DNA of 64,000 nucleotides from Paraburkholderia atlantica. GTDB taxonomy: Bacteria; Pseudomonadota; Gammaproteobacteria; Burkholderiales; Burkholderiaceae. The position numbers were made by a program, and so were the translations under genes. Location: positions 96,429-160,428 of the forward strand of contig NZ_WHNQ01000019.1 of assembly GCF_009362785.1 (NCBI RefSeq), read 5' to 3'. Positions 60,973 through 64,000 of this stretch are shown piece by piece; position 1 is the first letter of the stretch, and every line of letters begins with the position of its first letter. Below the pieces are notes generated by a model. It had not been told where the DNA came from, did no database searches, and worked only from the letters and a program-made list of their open reading frames with translations.

Positions 60973-62121
60973 TCAGGAGGCGCTCCGATGTCTCGACAAT
61001 GCGGACCGATGATGGATGTCCTCGTTCGCCGGCGACGCACTCTCAGCCGATACAGTTACGCGTCCTTCCAATGACAGCCGCAGGACGAGAAACATGATCA
61101 ACGGCGACACCGGCGAAAGATGACGCAGGAATGATCCGTAGTCCGGCTCGAAAATAGCTTGCGTTGAAAGGAAACTGACGAGAAAGCAAAAACACAGCGT
61201 CTCGAATCGGCCCACCGGAAATAGCGTCGCAGCCGAGCGATAACGCGAGAACACAGTCGCAAAGGTGAAAAACACGCCAATGCCGCCCAGCATTTGCAAC
61301 GGAGAACCCGACGTAATCAACCGCACCGGCAAAACGAAGGTCGCCAACGTGATGGCGACGTTCGCCACGCCAACGAACATACTGCTGCCCGGAATGAACT
61401 GTACGATCATCGACCCCACTTCCTCTGGGTCCCGCCACTCATTGGCATTCTGTCTCGCGAAATCCAGTGACTCGCCATAGGCCTTCTGGAACACGAAGGC
61501 GACAATCACAAACAGAGTCAGTGCGAAAAGGATCAATGAAATCGGCTTTCTGAAGCCATTTGGTGTTAAATAAAGAAAAACGGTCGCGGCAAGCGTAATA
61601 GCCCAGTACGATCTGAAGTACACGGCTACCAGCGTCGCCAGAACTACAAACAAAGCCAATATCGCGCGCGACGAGTTGTAAAACAGCAACAACAGAACCG
61701 CAATAGAAATAACAACTTCTTTTGACGGAACGCCGATGTAGACGGTCTGATTGACGAGCCAGAAGGCGACCAGAAAGAACTCGGTCGGCTTCAGCGAAGT
61801 AACACCAGATCGCCAGATGGCGACAAACATGCCGATGGTCGACGCCAGAAAGCCCGCCAAAGAAATGGAGAAACTCTCGAGGCCAAAAAAGTTGAATAAC
61901 CACGCGAGATTGTCGAATGAGTCGCCAAACGCCTTGAAAGCCGTGACGGTCTTCATCCGGTCGAAGATCACCAGTTCATCCAACAGAAACCGCGCCGGCA
62001 ACGTACTATCATGAAACGCGGAGATGGCATACAGCGCGATGAATAGAATGAACCAGACCGCGGCCGACACGCCTGGACTCGCATTCCTGCCGATGATGCC
62101 GGGGAGTTTTACAATGCGCAT
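60973..62121 (-). CDS. Wzy-like polysaccharide polymerase
   Basis: This 382-residue hydrophobic protein has about ten helices and a large periplasmic loop near residues 220-250 (YGESLDFARQNANEW), typical of Wzy O-antigen/exopolysaccharide polymerases, whose sequences are poorly conserved. It follows the Wzx flippase by 25 bp on the same strand and has AGGGAAAGAG before ATG 62121. Base composition is visibly lower in GC than in flanking regions, as usual for polysaccharide genes acquired by transfer. It polymerises lipid-linked repeat units in the periplasm. The identity relies mainly on topology and context. Confidence 0.72.
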   Translation of the reverse strand: MRIVKLPGIIGRNASPGVSAAVWFILFIALYAISAFHDSTLPARFLLDELVIFDRMKTVTAFKAFGDSFDNLAWLFNFFGLESFSISLAGFLASTIGMFVAIWRSGVTSLKPTEFFLVAFWLVNQTVYIGVPSKEVVISIAVLLLLFYNSSRAILALFVVLATLVAVYFRSYWAITLAATVFLYLTPNGFRKPISLILFALTLFVIVAFVFQKAYGESLDFARQNANEWRDPEEVGSMIVQFIPGSSMFVGVANVAITLATFVLPVRLITSGSPLQMLGGIGVFFTFATVFSRYRSAATLFPVGRFETLCFCFLVSFLSTQAIFEPDYGSFLRHLSPVSPLIMFLVLRLSLEGRVTVSAESASPANEDIHHRSALSRHRSAS

Positions 62122-62146
62122 TCTCTTTCCCTGATCGACTCGCCTG

Positions 62147-63385
62147 TCACGGCGCTTCAAAGCTAGGTTGGCGATTCAAATAAGCGTCCGGGCCCTTTCC
62201 GATCTTGAGCGCCTGGTAAGTACCCACGCTTGCCACGATCGTTCCACAGACGCTGAGCAGAACAAGCGATTGAATGAAACCGACGCCCAGGAAATGAGCC
62301 GTCGCAAAGATCAGAAAAATCGATACGGCATTGACCATTTGAATCATCAAGTCGATCTTCTGTCGGTTCGCGACGATGAATACCTGCGCCATCGAGCCGT
62401 AGATCGCCATCGTGATGAAATAGGGAATAAAGATCAGGTACACGGACATCGACGGTTCCCATTCGTCGCCCATCTTCACGTGGATAATGAGGCTAAGGCC
62501 TGCATAGCACGCTGCCACGAGAGAAATGCTGATCAACGTCAGCATCGTAAAAAACTGCTTCGAAGGATTCACTCCGCCTTTTCTGTGGCCATCGAAATAA
62601 TCGATCAGATCGCGGCGGAAGACGGCGCCCAGACTTTGCGACAAGAGGGACGCAGGGAAGTAACCCACCCGATACGCCAACGCAAAGATGCCAGCGTCAC
62701 GATGATCGAAGATCATCGGCATCAGGATCGCAGACGCATAGATCACGAATGAATTCAGCGTAGTGGTCGGTATGCCAAATTTTGCATACTGAATCTGGAT
62801 CGCAGAGAACCTAAGGAAGGACACCGGGATCATCTGGCGGGCCGAATAAAGACAGATCGCGGCCGGCACAACCGACGAGGCCAGAAAAATCCAGCTATAG
62901 ATGTTGAATACGGTGGTGCCACTGACCTCGCCTTTCGAAAACATCATCATGCAGAGAAAGTAGACGGCGAACGCGGCATTGGGAAAGAACCGGATCGTCG
63001 CGATCTGCGTGTACTTTCTTTCGGTGGTGAGCGCTCCGCACAACGCCTGTTGCAGGAATACGCCAAGTGCCAAACCGATAACAGGTATGTATTCCGTGTG
63101 CCCGGCTATTGCGGTAGCCACCACGAGCGCTACGCCGATCATGATGGCTACCGCGCTGGAACTCGTCATCGCCCGGACGGCTTGCGCCTTGTCCGCTGCC
63201 ATGCATGCGACCTCCAGACGCAAGCCGATCACCGACCCGATAAAGAGACCACCAGCCATCAGCTGGCTGAAGTAGCCGAGAGCCGTCGGTCCGCAAAACT
63301 TCCCGATCAAAAGAATTGAAACGAAATTTAGCGCCTGACTCAGCACCACTCCAGCGACACTTACTATCGAATGTTTGATATTCAC
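62147..63385 (-). CDS. Wzx-like polysaccharide flippase
   Basis: This is a 412-residue membrane protein with twelve predicted helices. The N-terminus (HSIVSVAGVVLSQALNFVSI, then LLIGKFCGPTALGYFSQLMA) is typical of Wzx/MOP-superfamily flippases that move lipid-linked oligosaccharide units to the periplasmic face. Other helices carry MIFDHRDAGIFALAYRVGYF near 225, also characteristic. It lies between a BY-kinase and a Wzy-like gene on one strand, a standard Wzx/Wzy-dependent EPS order. GC is lower than in neighbours. Confidence 0.88.
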   Translation of the reverse strand: MNIKHSIVSVAGVVLSQALNFVSILLIGKFCGPTALGYFSQLMAGGLFIGSVIGLRLEVACMAADKAQAVRAMTSSSAVAIMIGVALVVATAIAGHTEYIPVIGLALGVFLQQALCGALTTERKYTQIATIRFFPNAAFAVYFLCMMMFSKGEVSGTTVFNIYSWIFLASSVVPAAICLYSARQMIPVSFLRFSAIQIQYAKFGIPTTTLNSFVIYASAILMPMIFDHRDAGIFALAYRVGYFPASLLSQSLGAVFRRDLIDYFDGHRKGGVNPSKQFFTMLTLISISLVAACYAGLSLIIHVKMGDEWEPSMSVYLIFIPYFITMAIYGSMAQVFIVANRQKIDLMIQMVNAVSIFLIFATAHFLGVGFIQSLVLLSVCGTIVASVGTYQALKIGKGPDAYLNRQPSFEAP

Positions 63386-63454
63386 AATTTATCTGCGTCG
63401 AAGTCCGGGTGAATTTTTTCTTCGCTCCACACGACGATGGCCGTCGTCCGAAAG

Positions 63455-64000
63455 CTAGTCTTTCTGTGTCTTCCCGCTGGCGGGCAATGCGTCGAGATAG
63501 GAAGCATTGCGATAGAGGCCGGCGCGCGCGCCCAGACTATAGCGATAGACATCCGTGTCGATCGCATTGAAGATCACACCCTTCACCCGGGCATTCGCCT
63601 GCTTGAGTTGCTTGGTCGCTTCCTGCACCTGCGCAATGGAAGTCGTCTCGAAGCGCGTCACCAGCAACACGGTGCCGCAGCTATCCGCAAGCGCGGTCGC
63701 GTCGGAGACCGCGAGCACGGGCGGCGTGTCGATCAGCACGATATCGTAGTCGCTCGTCTTCGCGAGGAACTGCTGCATGCGCTCGCTCACCAGCAGCTCG
63801 GCCGGGTTCTCCGGGATCGCGCCGCGCGCAACGAAGTCCAGGCCCGGGCGCACGTCACGCTTGATCACCGAGTCGGACGGCACCTCCGACGACAGATAGT
63901 CGGCCAGGCCCGGTGTCGAGTCGAGGCCGAAGTACTGCTCCAGATGGCCTTTGCGCAGGTCCGCATCGATCAGCAACACCCGCTTGCCGGCCGCCGCGAC
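63455..64000 (-). CDS. Polysaccharide tyrosine autokinase (BY-kinase), C-terminal part
   Basis: This is the C-terminal kinase portion of a Wzc/BceF-like protein, running off the window at 64000 (about 180 residues visible). Walker A' is LLIDADLRK and Walker B VLIDTPPVLAVSD. Walker A and the transmembrane Wzz domain lie outside. The end lacks a clear run of tyrosines (only four are seen in YRYSLGARAGLYRNASY), fewer than in E. coli Wzc. It controls chain length and export of EPS with the Wzx/Wzy proteins encoded next. Confidence 0.9.
   Translation of the reverse strand, partial: VAAAGKRVLLIDADLRKGHLEQYFGLDSTPGLADYLSSEVPSDSVIKRDVRPGLDFVARGAIPENPAELLVSERMQQFLAKTSDYDIVLIDTPPVLAVSDATALADSCGTVLLVTRFETTSIAQVQEATKQLKQANARVKGVIFNAIDTDVYRYSLGARAGLYRNASYLDALPASGKTQKD

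Noticed and set aside
1..64000. CRISPR arrays, tRNA/rRNA genes, intact insertion sequences, prophage or defence islands
   Set aside because: No repeated spacer structure, no cloverleaf or rRNA segment, no transposase or phage gene was recognised on either strand.

Overview
The window is GC-rich, gene-dense chromosome with the codon bias and gene content of a Burkholderiaceae member, most likely Paraburkholderia or a close relative. The evidence is many LysR/AraC/IclR/DeoR-controlled catabolic units, an aromatic hydroxylase of the 3-hydroxybenzoate 4-monooxygenase type with its MarR regulator, an acetoacetyl-CoA reductase and a Wzx/Wzy/tyrosine-kinase exopolysaccharide locus. No tRNA, rRNA, CRISPR array, intact insertion sequence or prophage was recognised. 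The region reads as metabolically versatile accessory chromosome with several decayed gene remnants.

Layout. 1-4 kb: end of a PLP-dependent decarboxylase, a convergent LuxR-type regulator, 1.3 kb without a recognisable gene, a BON-domain periplasmic protein and a NUDIX hydrolase. 4-19.5 kb: the most coherent block, for catabolism of 2-aminoethylphosphonate (AEP). A sarcosine/dimethylglycine-dehydrogenase-like flavoenzyme faces two overlapping DeoR-type regulators and an EamA transporter. These are followed by phnW (AEP transaminase), phnA (phosphonoacetate hydrolase), phnY (phosphonoacetaldehyde dehydrogenase), a four-gene AEP-type ABC importer (phnS, T, U, V) and a Na/phosphate cotransporter-family gene. 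The flavoenzyme and phnW share a 19-bp promoter element (16/19 identical) at the same distance from their start codons, which suggests co-regulation and an N-methylated AEP branch.

19.5-35 kb: AraC/SDR, SDR/LysR and LysR/LysE divergent pairs, an Old Yellow Enzyme, a type II NADH dehydrogenase, an RNase Sa-like lipoprotein with altered catalytic residues, NnrS, PhaB, several small proteins, a Vgb-like beta-propeller and an internally shortened quinone oxidoreductase. Decayed pieces lie among them, including a second, scrambled copy of the SDR/LysR promoter region.

35.5-47.6 kb: aromatic-type catabolic units. These are an FAD monooxygenase with a DUF2783 partner, two tandem IclR regulators, an MBL-fold protein and an MFS permease around a perfect IclR-type operator; an orphan YejA-like peptide-binding protein; and a mobA/mobR-like pair with a strong palindromic operator.

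47.6-64 kb: a SoxC-like sulfite dehydrogenase with a monohaem cytochrome, MetQ-like and SsuA-like binding proteins, a DHA2 exporter, DUF488 and uracil-DNA-glycosylase-family proteins, a FrcBCA-like sugar ABC operon, a TonB-dependent siderophore receptor with a 19-bp Fur-box-like palindrome, and finally the lower-GC polysaccharide genes wzy, wzx and the C-terminus of a BY-kinase running off the window.
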